NCBI RefSeq assembly: GCF_014633365.1
Contig: NC_068338.1
Coordinates: forward strand, 51,781,716-51,845,715
DNA: 64,000 nucleotides
DNA from: Diospyros lotus
Lineage: Eukaryota; Streptophyta; Magnoliopsida; Ericales; Ebenaceae
Direction: 5' to 3'
Within the stretch, counting starts at the first letter, position 1, and each line of letters starts with the position of its first letter. The notes beneath the pieces are model-generated. The model did no database searches. It was not told the DNA's origin and was given only the letters and a program-made list of their open reading frames with translations. Of this stretch, positions 36,901 to 48,966 are shown piece after piece. Made by a program: the position numbers and the translations under genes.

Positions 36901-38037
36901 CAATAGTAGTTCAAATTCAAATTCCAGAGTTTCTTCAGTATCTACAACCAATGTTTGTCCTCCCATTTACTTTTAAGGTCCTGAAGTGGAAATGTACCCC
37001 AAACAGAGGATGTAGAGGTAAAATCACTGGGAGCACATAAAAGAGGGAAATACTATGGGAACATCAAATACAATATCAGAACATTTGATTAGGTTATCAC
37101 AGATGAACAGTGGCAAGATGTATTAAGCCTTATTTCCTCTTCATGTAGGGGAAGGGGAAAAAACAGACAAGGAGCATATGAAGCCAACAAACAAGACATG
37201 CCTGCTGTAAAAGCTTACTAAATTGTGCTTTGGGAATTTCTGACAACCGTCCAAGAACACTTCCTCTAACATGAAATGGAAATCCTGATGACGATTCTAC
37301 ACAATTCCAGAGAGTAAAAACTGAAATCAGAATAGTGGAACAAGAGAAATAATTAAATCCAGAAATCAAAATGTTAAAGCAACTACCTGAAATAGTTGCC
37401 CCTTTCTGTCCCAGTTCAGAGGGCGTCAAGTTCCGAAAAGCTTTATCCATCACAATTACGCCTTTTCCAGCTAAGGCCCAGTTAAGACCATCAGAAATTC
37501 CAGGTCTAACTCCCTGCATATAATAGAACAAGTCCGGCATCAATCTTGAAATGATCATAGAATAAAGCAGGTGTTAATGGCATCACATTAGAGCAGCAAT
37601 CAGATCACAAGATTCAAAATTAAAAAGGAATCCAAAAAAATCATGGTCAATCCATTTATCGGACAAGGGGCACAGGTTAAAATCGAATGTGAAAACCCTA
37701 GGGATAACTGGAACGAAATCAAGTTGAGTCAAAACCAACACGAATACAAACATGTCATCACCAGCCAATCAGCAGTACAACTACAAGCAGTGGAGAAAAC
37801 AAAATACGGACAAGGGTTGGGAAAATCTTAGGATTGTATGCAGACAAAAAGAATTCGACCAAAATCGAATACATTGGGGAAACCAAAACGTAGAATAATA
37901 AACCCCAGAGAGAGAGAGAGAGAGAGAGTTACGCGGCGAGAATAGAAAGAGAATGGAAGAGAAGAGTTGGTCGCGGAGGAAAGGATGGGGAATCGGTGCA
38001 GTAGGAGCAGGCGGACGTTCCACTTCCACTTCCACAT
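33908..38037 (-). CDS. organelle-targeted PEPCK-related protein lacking the nucleotide loop
   Basis: Exons on the minus strand: 38037-37933, 37513-37387, 37296-37202, 36553-36348, 35699-35511, 35434-35237, 34214-34061 and 33981 to about 33908; phases agree across all junctions. Exon 1 (MWKWKWNVRLLLLHRFPILS) looks like a mitochondrial or plastid transit peptide. The body resembles ATP-type PEPCK: VPNIFVHDGAIGSLPKCDVK fits the 'VFVND' region, and LSPGQAAFHFLAGYQNGTFL plus ELAKAFL fit the motif before the enzyme's C-terminus. Where PEPCK has the phosphate loop GLSGTGKTTLS this protein reads FAPEVTMQSCLDLLVS, and the metal-binding core after it is missing. I infer a catalytically dead relative of unknown role. 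Exon 3 uses a GC donor (CAG|GCATGT). The C-terminal end is not found, so the gene may be truncated at its 3' side. Confidence 0.6.
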
Positions 38038-40470
38038 TGCTTTGCTTTTGCTCGCTCGCTCGCTAGCTAACACCAACAGAATGCCCAGCTCTCCAGTGCT
38101 CCTTCCTTCCCTCCCCTTCTCTTCTCCCTCGCGCCATGTCCTTCGAACACGTGTGACATGTATACGTGTCAGTGAATAACATAGGTAAATAAAAAAATGA
38201 AATTTTTAATTGAAAGTAAAATTGAATGGTGTTTTATTTTACAATTTGACAATTTAATTAATAGTTTTGTTTTTTATGTTTTTGGTAAAATTTTAAATAA
38301 AATATTTATAAATTTGTTGTTATAATGTGGATAACAATTTTTTTATTTAAAATAAAATCAAAGTAAATTACACCATAATAAGCCACAAAGCTATATAAAA
38401 AAAAAATGGAGGAGTAATGGTTAAATAGAACAAAGTGGAGAATATAAATGTCATTTTTGTTTTTATTACTTTACTATCTTTGTTATATTATATTATATTA
38501 TTTATCCAAATAAATTGAAGATACATTATTATTCCCCTTTATAATATTTTACTTTTTCAAAAAAAAAAATAATAATAACCTTTGCATTACCTTCTTACTC
38601 TTTCCTGTACTTTAATTACTCACGTCACATTATATATTATTCTACCAGGTCCCTTACCTATTATATCTTGCGTTAGATTTGCTCGATGCGAATTTACAAA
38701 GGAGGGGAGACGGGAAAGGCCACGCCTCCTCTATTATTTTGCTCATGTTAGATAAATGTTATGTTGTTCGATGTGGATAACATAATATTCTCAATATATA
38801 AATACATATATATATATAGAAGTGTCTCAACTTAAGGCTATTAAAATCAGATGGTTCTCTCTCTTGTGTTGAGTCTCTATTTAATATTGATTGAGTTTAT
38901 TTTGAACTAAATCTTTTATTTTGTAGTTAGACTTGAACTCAATAGCTAAGATTAATTAAGAAGTGAGTTGGGTTAAATAATTATAACTTAAAACTTCTTT
39001 TTCAAAATTTTGTCCATTAGCCTTTTTTGGTGATTAAAAATATTACTTTATTGCAATAGTTTTATCTCTAAAATTTGGATCAAATAATTATAGATGTTTT
39101 TGTCACATCCCTTAATTATTTGTGTTGTTACAAAAATATTAATCAAATGAGCCTTCTTATTTATTTATTTATTTATTTATCAACTAGTGCATATGATTAT
39201 TTTTTAGTAGTCATCATCATAACTCATACATTTCATAACTAAATTAATTAGTCACAAATTTTGAAGAGGATACTTACTTTCAACAATATCTATCCGCATG
39301 CATAACTCTTCTAACAACTTTGAATTGTCAAAAATTATTGGCCTAACATGGAGATTGCAATTGATATTAGATTGTAATGTGATATTTTTTAAACTATCAT
39401 CTTAGATGATATGTAAAAGTATTTTCTTAATCTAACTGAACACTATATAAATTTATTTTTAAAAATAATTTTATTTATATGAAAATATTTTATTATGCAC
39501 AACTGATAGGACTATATAGATATATAGGAAAAGAATAATACAAAGAAGGAAGACGGCTAGACCTCATGTGTAAGGTCACAAATTTTAAGTTTATTAGGGG
39601 GTACATCTTAACAAAATTAAACGAGGTGGATGAGATATATTCAAAATATAAATAAATATTTTTAATATTATTTAAATATTTAATTTTGATATTTGAATGA
39701 TATTCTATATTAATATTGTGGGGGATATTCTCCCATGAATCTTTCAATACTTAAGTTAAATATTTGCATTATGCTTGGAAAAAGCCAGTGAAGTGTATGT
39801 AGAAAATGTAGAATGAATTGTCTAGGGAAAAGTTTGGTACGTTTCTTTGGGAGAACAAGTGCTTAAGTATACATGTGTGTTTGGAAGTTAAAAAGTTCGA
39901 AAAAGATCCAAAGATCCCTAAAAATGATGAGGCAAGGGGTATTTTATACCCTTTGAAGTCGGTGAACAGGACACGTGGCACACACATAAAGAGTATGTAG
40001 TGTTGTTTTAGGTTAGGACACGTGGCACACACATAAAGAGTATGTAGTGTTGTTTTAGGTTAAACACGGAATAAGCTTGGTGAGAAACTCCCCGAAAGAA
40101 TGGTCCTCTAAGAGAATGAGAGCCTTTGTGAGGCAGGCCTTTATGTGCCTTTGTTTTAGGGAATAATTGTTTGGGAGAGAATCTCCCTTGTAATTTAATG
40201 GGAGAATGGCTTGATCGGGCGTGAGGTGTGTAAGGTTTGTTCGTATCTCTCTAAGAAGACGGACTTTTTACCTTTCTTTAGGTAAATTTTTTCTCCCGTG
40301 AGAAAACCTTTTTTTCGAGAGAACTTCACCTCCTTCCAGATGATGGGTTACAATAAATATATTATATATTTTTATTTTAATATAATATATAAATACATAA
40401 ATGTCATTTTAAATGTCAAAATTAAGTATCTAAATACTATTTTTATATTTTTAATTTCTCTAAATTCTCT
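38038..40470. other. promoter of the PEPCK-like gene and AT-rich intergenic DNA
   Basis: The first ~150 bp upstream of the ATG is GC-richer with CTCGCTCGCT repeats, followed by CT-rich sequence that may be 5' UTR and promoter on the minus strand. From 38180 on the DNA is AT-rich without a supported gene. Part of 39480-40300 is probably LTR-derived (see the tandem repeat at 39968). Confidence 0.35.
39968..40061 (+). repeat. exact 47-bp tandem duplication containing a G-box
   Basis: Two identical copies, 39968-40014 and 40015-40061, each starting 'aggacacgtggcacacacat'. Each holds ACACGTGGC, the core bound by plant bZIP factors in stress and abscisic-acid responses. No gene follows closely, so it may belong to an LTR. 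Confidence 0.8.
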
Positions 40471-40475
40471 AATTG

Positions 40476-43331
40476 TGACAACCCAAAATTTCTCACTTTT
40501 TTTTTTTTTTATAAAACTAGTCACATCTTTTCATTAAGCAACTAAAATCATAATAAACATTGATATCACCATTTATTTAACAAATTTTTTAGGGCTTACC
40601 TGCCCATATATCCAAAAATAAAAGGCATAAAATAAAATAAAATAAAAAATTAAGCTCATTTCTATTGCCCTTAACACAAACTTGCATGAATTTTTTGATC
40701 GGGATTGCTCTGTACACATAACTAATCCACATGAGTCAAATTCGATCGGACACACCTTCATCCAAGGCTTTTCCTTTACCTAAAATGATGCAAAATAAAT
40801 ATGAACCACAAGATACAAGAAGTATAATATAGAATAAATGGTAAGTAATAATAGAGGAAGTAATGATGAAATTCCCCACTTACACTAAACCCCCCATTGT
40901 GTTTCATAATATCATATAACATAAAGGAAACAATAAGGAGGGAGATAGTAAGATTTTTTCCATTTTTATTAAATACACATGCAATGTTATACATCATCAT
41001 ATTCCTATGCACATGCTGCACTACATCATATGCCCATGTCATGTTATACAACATTATGCCACATGTCATCTTTGCAACACATGAACGTGCTCAAATAGAT
41101 GCATATGGCCCTTGGGGCTCACTCATTACCAATATACTCAAACAATGTATACAATCCTTAAGGCTCACAAATATCATAACGGCACCTAGGCCTCAAAATA
41201 CATACAAAACCATATCTGCAAATAAACCACTCACTTGTGGTTCGAGTTCCACTACCAAGGTTCTTAGGCGTAGCTCCTTTGCGTCAAGTACTCGTCCATC
41301 AAACATTTGAATATCCTTTTCCCCTCTCACAATTATAATCGCTGCACAAAATAATAATCGCACAAATATATTTATCATGTATACAAACTCAATATGTAAG
41401 TATGTATAATTTCATGCATGATCACATGCTCCCAAATACTTCAGGCAATGCCCACATATGGCAATTTTCATGCATAATAATTTCCCCTCATCATGTATCA
41501 ATTCATAACAATATTATGCTCATGCCTTAATGCATAAATGGTGTATCAATTTCCATGCATAAATGTACACTCCTGAATAATTATAAATATTTTATCAATT
41601 TTTTCCCATAACCATGCTTTTACCCCTCAAAATGTCTAACCATTATTAAGATTAACCTATGGACTACACCCTAGCAATTAATGATAACTAGGGCCATACA
41701 AAAGTTGAACATAAATAATTAGTCGACAACCGGGAAAAACCAAAAGTATACGCAAGATAACACTAAGATCTCGCATAATATTAGATGCTAATCAAGAAAT
41801 GCATTATTTCTTAAGAAATATAGGGTGAATCGAAACCCTATTGAGACTTATGAATAAAATACGTCAAGTATTTAATAAAATCAATAAGGTTAAATATCAC
41901 CTCAATCATATGAAGAATAGCAAACACAAAAAAGATTAATTAGGCAAAATTTCAGAAATTTTCAAATTTCGAACGGTAACTTCAAAGGCTTATTTCGAGC
42001 TCATATCTTACCCGAATATTATGAATAATATACTCAAATCAAAGCCCTAGATCTCTAGTTTCTGAAAAAACAAATAGATTTAGAATTAGAAATAACCACA
42101 AGAAGTTATTTTCCAAAAACTGAAGCAAGTCAACTTACTCGGACAGTAAAATTTTCAGTTTTTTGACAAAAATTAACAGGGTTGTTACGGGCTCAAAACG
42201 TAACCAAAATCATGCAAGTAATATATTGAAACTAAGCTTAGGATGTCTAGTTTATGGAACAAAAAGTGGATCTCAAATCGGATATAACCACAAAAAGTTA
42301 TACTCCAAAAATCGAAGCATGGTTAGATTACACAGAAATAATAAGTTCTAGATTTTAAATAGAGATTGATAGGGCGATTATAAGCTAAAAACTTAACCAA
42401 ATAATTCATGTAGTATATCAAAACGAAGCCCATGAAATATAGTTTATAGAGTAATAAACAAATTTCAATTTAGATATGAAAACAGAAAGTTATAGGCCAA
42501 AAACTGGAGCAATGACAGATTACACGAAAACAGAAATTCCATATTCAAGTAAGTATTTCACAAGGCACTTATAGGCTCAATACTTGGCCAAATAATCCAA
42601 CTAATATATCAAAACAAAGCTTAAGAAGTCTAGTTTATAATGTAACAAACACATCTTAATCTGGATATAAACATAGAAAGTTATAACCCAAAACATACAA
42701 CATGCACAATTTGATCGAAAATTTAATAACTTCAAAATGAAGGGCATGAAAGGAATGTAACTTGCCTTGATTGATGATTAAATTTGGAGAAGAAACAACT
42801 TGCTAATTGTTACAATTTCACTATTTGAAGCTCAGAAGAAAAAGAAGAAGACAATCGACGGAGAGAAAAAGAGAAGGGGACAATGAGGCAAAGAATAAGG
42901 GAAATGAAGAGAAATTTGGGGAATATCTACCACCTCACTTCCTCACTTAGTTATTCTCAAATTTTCCCCTCCCACTTGCACACATTTAAACTATGCCCAT
43001 TTATGTCTTCTTACTTTTTTTTATTATTTTTCTCTTTTTTTTTAATCCATTTTACACAAATTATCATATATATATATATTTCTACATTTAAAAAAACATA
43101 AAATAAATCTATATATATTCATACACACACATAATAACCTCCATTTACAACTCATTTAAATAAAATATCAAACATATATTTATACACATACTCAGACAAC
43201 TTCTTCCAATTCAAACCAAACTCCTTTCAAATTTTGATTTTTTAATTTAAATTATTTTAATCTCATTGATCAAAATATATCAAAATATCACATGCATAAA
43301 AATAATGATCAAATAACCTGGATTCGCTAAT
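40476..43331 (-). mobile_element. second LTR-like element related to 1185-4106
   Basis: The plus-strand left edge reads TGTGACAACCCAAAATTTC. The interior shares the order of blocks with 1185-4106, including 'tagggtga..cgaaaccctatt' and repeated phrases of the type 'aagttata..ccaaaaactg..gca'. No coding region is present. The right edge is not certain; CTAAT stands at 40471 and again at 43327, but the inner right end does not read TG/CA. Confidence 0.5.
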
Positions 43332-43904
43332 GTTGACGTTCGGAATTGATCGACCGTGGTTCGTACGCCGACAATGAGAGAATGAACACCAATGCAAAGA
43401 GAAGAAACAAATAGAACAAATAATAAATTGTATGTAGGAAAATTTTACATGGTTCGACCAGAATAATGTCTAGTTCATGACTGTTCTCTGGTTATTCCGA
43501 CAGAGTAACAGTATGTTATTATTGTCCATCCCCTTATATAATAGTTTTTGAACCATATTTATAGTAGTGTTTATAATTTTCATAAAATTCAAAATGAGAA
43601 ATAATATTATGGAGACAATATGTCTTTATCAGCTCCATAAAATTAGAAATGTATTTTACATTATCAGGGATCTAGTTTGCCTTAGATAAGACAGGTGGAC
43701 ATCGCATTCGATTATTTCGTGGTCTTTTTGTTATACGAGTTGAATGGTTTGGTCAGCGTGTTAAAAGCATCGCTGGAAACTCGCTTAATTCTACTATCTA
43801 AGCTTGGATTTCAGCCTTGGGCCCATTGAGCTTCAAGAGATTGGCCCAGCTTGTTGAATCAAGTACAATTCATAAAAAGTGATTCTGAAAATACCCATAA
43901 TAGC
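43332..43904 (-). mobile_element. copia-type LTR-like remnant
   Basis: On the minus strand it has a TATA-like CTATTATATAAGGGGATGG, then 'ctggtcgaaccatgtaaaat', a phrase frequent in plant copia LTRs, and ends ...CGTCAACA. The 5' boundary was not found. It abuts the start of the D duplication unit. Confidence 0.35.
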
Positions 43905-44909
43905 TAACGATTTATTACACTAACAATGTAAAATGGAATGGAAGTGAACATCTTATCCCCTAACAATTGTCTGGGCAACTATAAAATACATTATCTAGAT
44001 GTATCCGGGCCAGTAACGGCCTCATTCAGTTGACCCATTTATTTAATAAATAAAAACAGCCGCCTCAGTTGGGTTACTCCTAATAATATATAATAATAAT
44101 GTTAGTTCAAGAAAAGTCATGAAATTTGTAAAAGAAGGATAAACTTCAGGAATTTGTGCAATTCGTGCGGGAGCAGGAGCCTGGTGGTTCGCAACACGAG
44201 CCTCTCCACGTGCCGGCCGCTGCTAGGCCGGTGGATCCAGACTCCGGGGAGAACTTCCGGCATTGCGGCTAAGACAAGGCGGCCAACCGCTGTCGCCGGT
44301 AATGTACTTCTAGAAAAGAAGGGAAAAAATATTAAAAATAAATAATAATAAACATACTAATCTTCGGGGTCAGTAATACAGTTGACTATAAGTGACCAAG
44401 TAACTACTAATTAACAAAATAATCTGTCCTATTATTTCATTGAATATTAAACCCACACCAGCATTCGTTGAGAGTTGCTACACTGACAAGACTATGAAGG
44501 ATATATTTTTTCTATATTTTCATTACAAGTACTTAGATGCTATTTATCTTATTACCCAAAATTGAACTACTCTAATTCAGAATTTAAAAAATTAAAAATT
44601 TTATCGGTAGATTTCTGTTTGTCGTCAGGGACAGATCTAAGGCAAATTTGGAGGAGGGCTGGCCCAGATCCGTAAGCCATTTCAGCCCTCCTCCCTTCAA
44701 ATGGGCCAAATGTACCTTTCAAATCTTGGGAACCGCAGCCGTGCCTGCCCCCTAAATTCGTCCCTATTTGTCGTGCACCTACATGGTCAAAATAGAATTT
44801 ACATGTGAGAGAGTTAGTCAACAATCAACATGCATGTGATGGCGACTCTTAATTTGGATAAACTCGTATGACTATAGCTCTACCTATCCACTAGCTAGCT
44901 TATGTTGTG
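43905..44909. repeat. upstream part of the D duplication unit
   Basis: Begins 'atagctaacgatttattaca' and matches 46354 onward upstream of E and, from 'ggtaacggcctc'-type sequence, 12003 onward upstream of B. Within it, about 95 bp present in B and E are replaced by a GC-rich patch at 44155-44300, and 44630-44765 is a further D-specific insertion. Confidence 0.65.
44155..44300. other. GC-rich filler sequence of unknown origin
   Basis: About 146 bp at roughly 62% GC inside AT-rich DNA, starting 'tgtgcaattcgtgcgggagc'. It replaces the B/E sequence between 'aaacttcaggaattt' and 'acttctagaaaag'. The plus strand has an open frame without recognised domains. It looks like a captured piece of coding DNA used as repair filler; its source is not identified. 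Confidence 0.5.
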
Positions 44910-44917
44910 TATAAATA
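44910..44917 (+). promoter_or_regulatory. TATA box of NCS-like gene D
   Basis: TATAAATA, 123 bp before the ATG, in the same context ('atgttgtgtataaatattag') as gene B. Confidence 0.7.
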
Positions 44918-45039
44918 TTAGATGCTAGGCGTGGAGAATTGAAGCATCCAAACAAAGAAGCAAAACAAAGCAGTCATACATAGCGGCAGCAGCAGCAATT
45001 CATACATTAGCATATCCATATATATTCCAAATCAACAAG

Positions 45040-45637
45040 ATGTACGGAACACAATCTCACCATGTAGAAGTGAACGTACCAGCCAGCAAGGCCTGGCAGC
45101 TCTGCCGCGGTACCGGAATCTCCGTCCTCGGCGCCCAACACCTCGGCGATCTTTTCGAAAAAGTCGATGTCGTCGAGGGCAACGGGGGCCCTGGCACTGT
45201 TCTCAAGGTCACATTCAAACCAGGTGCATATGAGTACGCTTATTAATTATGATCATATATATATGTGTATATATACCCTATGATTGTTTATGAGCGCTAT
45301 ATATCGATGGCTAATTTCTAATTGAAATTGATGAATTAATGAATTAGGGAAAGGTCCGGGCAAGATTACCTATTTGAAGGAGAAATTGATTGCTGTGGAC
45401 AAGAAGAAACGAGTGAAGCAAACGGAGGTTGTGGAAGGAGGCTACCTGGACTTAGGGTTCAACTACTTCCACGTTAGATTCGAGGTTAAGAAGAAAGGCG
45501 CGGACTGCTGCGTCCTCAAAACCACCATCGAGTACGAAGTGAAGGAAGAATGCGCCGACAATGCTTCCTTGGTCACTATCAAGCCATTCGTCAAGGTCAT
45601 GGAGTTCGCCGCCGCTCATCTGCTCCGAGGCAAGTGA
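45040..45637 (+). CDS. NCS-like / PR-10 protein, gene D
   Basis: Exon 1 is 45040-45223 and exon 2 45348-45637, with a 124-bp phase-1 intron; 157 residues. The glycine-rich loop EGNGGPGT (46-53) and EGGYLDLGFNYF are intact. By remembered Thalictrum NCS numbering, E110 (E73) and K122 (K85) are kept, Y108 is L71 and D141 is V104. Exon 2 is close to C in its last part (ADNASLVTIKPFVKVMEFAA against VDNASLVTIKPFVKVMEFAA), while its promoter and exon 1 resemble B and E, so D may be a mosaic of the two types. The frame is open, the splice sites are canonical and the TATA box is present. Confidence 0.85.
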
Positions 45638-45892
45638 TCATCATCGGATATCGAGCGCACCAGAAACTAAATCATATACATAATAAAATAAAGTAGGATC
45701 TCCAAGGACTACTAAATATCTGAGCATGTTCTTCCCTTGTGTGTTATTACTTTTTCGAATTTCGAATCAATCCTTGTTGAGCTGCCATCGTTGTTCATGG
45801 CCGGGGGTGTCGCTGTTAACAGTGCACCGACTTCTATATATATATATATATATGTACCAGAGTGTTGCTTCTGAGAAATGAGAAAATAAGTA

Positions 45893-46353
45893 AGTATTTG
45901 TCTTTTATCTTTCAATTTTGAGTTTTAAATTTATTTTGACTTTTATATTTTGAGTATTTATTTTAAAATTTATAAAAACATATCTTTTTGTTATTTTGAA
46001 AAATTATTTCTTAGAATAAAAAATTGAAAAACACGTTTGTTTTAAAATTTTGAAAAAATTTATTTTATAATATTTTATTAAATAAATTTAATTTAAAATA
46101 AATTATAAATATTTATTAATAAATTATAAATTTAATTCAAATACATTAAATTATAATTTAAGAGATAATTGATAATTTAATTTTAAAAATAAAAGAAAAT
46201 AATTATAAATTACAAAATAACATAACATTATCAAGGTATAATTCAAAAATTTAAAAATATTTTTAAAAAAATTAATACAAAAAAATTATATTACATATTT
46301 AATTTAATATTTAAATAAAATAAAACAAAATAAAACAAAATAAAAAAAAAATC
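45893..46353. mobile_element. truncated relative of the Harbinger-like element
   Basis: Matches the AT-rich left part of 31792-33070 ('ttcaattttgagtttt' at the start, 'aaataaaacaaaataaaaca' and 'aaatcgcag' at the end) but stops at the point where the other copy enters its G-rich interior. It lies exactly between the D and E units, so a one-ended loss or recombination at this element may have joined them. Confidence 0.55.
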
Positions 46354-47778
46354 AAATCGCAGCTAACGAATTATTACACTAACAATGTAAAATGGAATGG
46401 AAGTGAACATCTTATCCCCTAACAAATGGCTGGGCAACTATAAAATACATTATCTAGATGTATACGGGCCGGTAACGGCCTCATTCAGTTGACCCATTTA
46501 TTTAATAAATAAAAACAGCCGCCCCAGTTGGGTTACTCCTAATAATATATAATAATAATGTTAGTTTATGAAAAGTCATGAAATTTGTAAAAGAAGGATA
46601 AACTTCAGGAATTTAGAAACCCATAAGAGTTAAAAAAAACCGATGCCGTTCGAATAAGGGAATTGACTAGCGGTGCCACGGGTAACATACTTTTAGAAAA
46701 GAAAGGGAAAAAAATAAATAATAATAATAAAAATAATATTAAACGATTCCGGGTAAACAAGGCAATTGACTATGACTCACAAAGTAACTACAAAACAATC
46801 TGTCCTATTATTTCATTGAATATTAAACCCACACGACACAAGCAGAGGCAGAGCCACGCTTGTGTCTACAAATTGAGGCCATCCATTTACAGAAAAATCA
46901 AATAAATTTGAATTGTCTAATGTTGGAATTGATGATTTGAATTTTATAACAACCCATGTCTAAATTAAAATCGAAGTACCAATCAACTCAATAAAAGTCG
47001 GATTGATGTAACTCGACTCGATCTATTTCAGTTAATTATATATATTAATATTAAATTTTGATCATATAAATTTTGAAAAGAAAATAATAATCAACACAAT
47101 AATTTGCTGTTTAATTGCACTCTGATTGAAAACCTAAAACTGCTATTATGTTTTTTTTCTGCTAATTTGATACTATATTACTATGTGTTATAATAATAAT
47201 ATAAATAAATTATTATTTAACCGTTCAAGTTATTAATTAGTCAACATCACGTTAGTATTTTTTAATGATAATTGATAGTAATTATAAAATTATATATTAA
47301 ATTAAAGTCAAGTGACTTTTTGGTTAAAAATTAAAGTTTAGTGATTTTTTTTTATATTTTAGTATAAAATTTAATAATTATTTATACTATTTAACTAAAA
47401 AAATTGATGTACCGATAAGACCGACAACATTAACAAGGATATATTTTTTTTATATTTCCATTACAAAGTCACCACGTACTAGTTGGTATTTATCTTATTA
47501 CCCAAAATTGAACTATTCTTAACTCAGAATTTAAAAAATTTAAAAATTTTGTCGGGAAGTATTTGTTGGGTTCAATTCTAATCTTTAATAGAAGCAATGA
47601 GAAATACTATGATTCTTCGTGCACCTAGACCTAGCTAGGTGGTCAAAATAGAATTTACATGTGAAAGAGAAAGAGTTAGTCAACAATCAACATGCATGTG
47701 ATGGCGACTCTTAATTTAGATATATAATAATCTCGTATGTATGACTATAGCTCTACCTATCCACTGGCTCAAGTTGTG
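46354..47778. repeat. upstream part of the E duplication unit
   Basis: Matches 43905-44909 (D) and 12003-12884 (B). Compared with B it contains about 510 additional AT-rich bases at 46901-47413, inserted at or deleted from the site 'aaaaatcaaat'. No transposon ends were recognised on that segment. Confidence 0.65.
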
Positions 47779-47786
47779 TATAAATA
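47779..47786 (+). promoter_or_regulatory. TATA box of NCS-like gene E
   Basis: TATAAATA, 120 bp before the ATG. The sequence just before it ('ccactggctcaagttgtg') matches the leader of copy A, which lost this box. Confidence 0.7.
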
Positions 47787-47905
47787 TTAGATGCTAGGCG
47801 TGGAGGATTGAAGCATCGAAACAAAGAAAGCAGTGATACATAGCGGCAGTAGCACCCAAGCAATTCATACATATAGCATATCCATATATATTCCAAATCA
47901 ACAAG

Positions 47906-48576
47906 ATGTACGGGACACAATCTCACCAGGTAGAAGTGAAGATACCAGCCAGCAAGGCCTGGCAGCTCTGCCGCGGTACCGAAATCCCCGTCCTCGGCGG
48001 CCAACACAGCGATGTTTTCGAAAAAGTCGAGGTCGTCGAGGGCAACGGGGGCCCTGGCACTGTTCTCAAGGTCACATTCAAACCAGGTATGCATACACAA
48101 AACACACAAATATATATATATATATGTGCATACAATTATTATTAGTTATGATCATACATATATATATATAAGTATACCCACCCTATGATTGTATAGTATA
48201 TAGGGTATGATCGTATATATATGAGTGCTATATATATATATCTATGGCTAATTTCTAATTGAAATTGATGAATTAATAAATTATAGGGAAAGCTCCGGCC
48301 AACATTACCTATTTCAAGGAGAAATTCACGGTTGTGGACAACGAGAAGCGAATGAGACAAACGGATGTATGTGAAGGAGGCTACCTGGACTTAGGGTTCA
48401 ACTACTTCCGCGTTCGATTGGAGGTGAAGGAGAAAAGCGCCGATTGCTGCGTCCTCGCTATCACCTTGGAGTATGACGTGAAGGAAGAATGCGCGGCCAA
48501 TGCTGAGTTGGTCAGCATCCAGCCCTTCGTCAAGGCCTTGGATTTCACCGCCGAATATCTGCTCAAACACAAGTGA
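47906..48576 (+). CDS. NCS-like / PR-10 protein, gene E (same protein as B)
   Basis: Exon 1 is 47906-48086 and exon 2 48287-48576, with a 200-bp phase-1 intron; 156 residues. The protein is identical to B. The only coding difference I see is GTG to GTC in the VEVVEG segment of exon 1, and the introns differ by a few bases, mostly in microsatellites. All comments on residues for B apply, including R84 in place of the catalytic lysine. Recent duplication or gene conversion explains the identity better than selection alone, because intron and flanks are also nearly the same. Confidence 0.85.
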
Positions 48577-48966
48577 TCGTCATCATCGATCGGATATATA
48601 TCGAGCGGACCAGAAACTAAATACACATACCTAATAAAATAAAGCAGATCGCGGATCGATCTGTCGATCGATGGATGCCAAGGACTAATAAATATCTGGA
48701 CATGCTCTTCTTTTGTGTGGTGTTGTTACTTTTTTCGAATTTCGAATCAATCCTTGTTGAGCTGCCACTGTTGTTCATTGGGGTGGGTGTTGATGTTAAC
48801 AGTGCACCGACTTCTATATATATATGTATCAGAGTGTTGCTTCTGAGAAATGAGAAAATAATATACTATATATTTGTGGTCAAGTATGTATTGTCGAGTA
48901 ATTTACTTGGAATAATTACCTTCCAAAGCTCCTTCTTAATTTCCTGCCCTTATGATCGATATCATT

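Noticed and set aside
37828..38076. Upstream extension of the PEPCK-like first exon beginning at a non-ATG codon
   Set aside because: The first in-frame ATG at 38037 gives a good transit-peptide start, and the upstream codons are a CTCGCT repeat.
42883..43101. 72-codon open frame at the end of the second LTR-like element
   Set aside because: It lies in a purine-rich to AT-rich transition of a repeat and has no recognisable features.
40471..43331. CTAAT at both sides of the second LTR-like element as a target duplication
   Set aside because: The inner right edge does not end in the expected dinucleotide, so the match may be chance.
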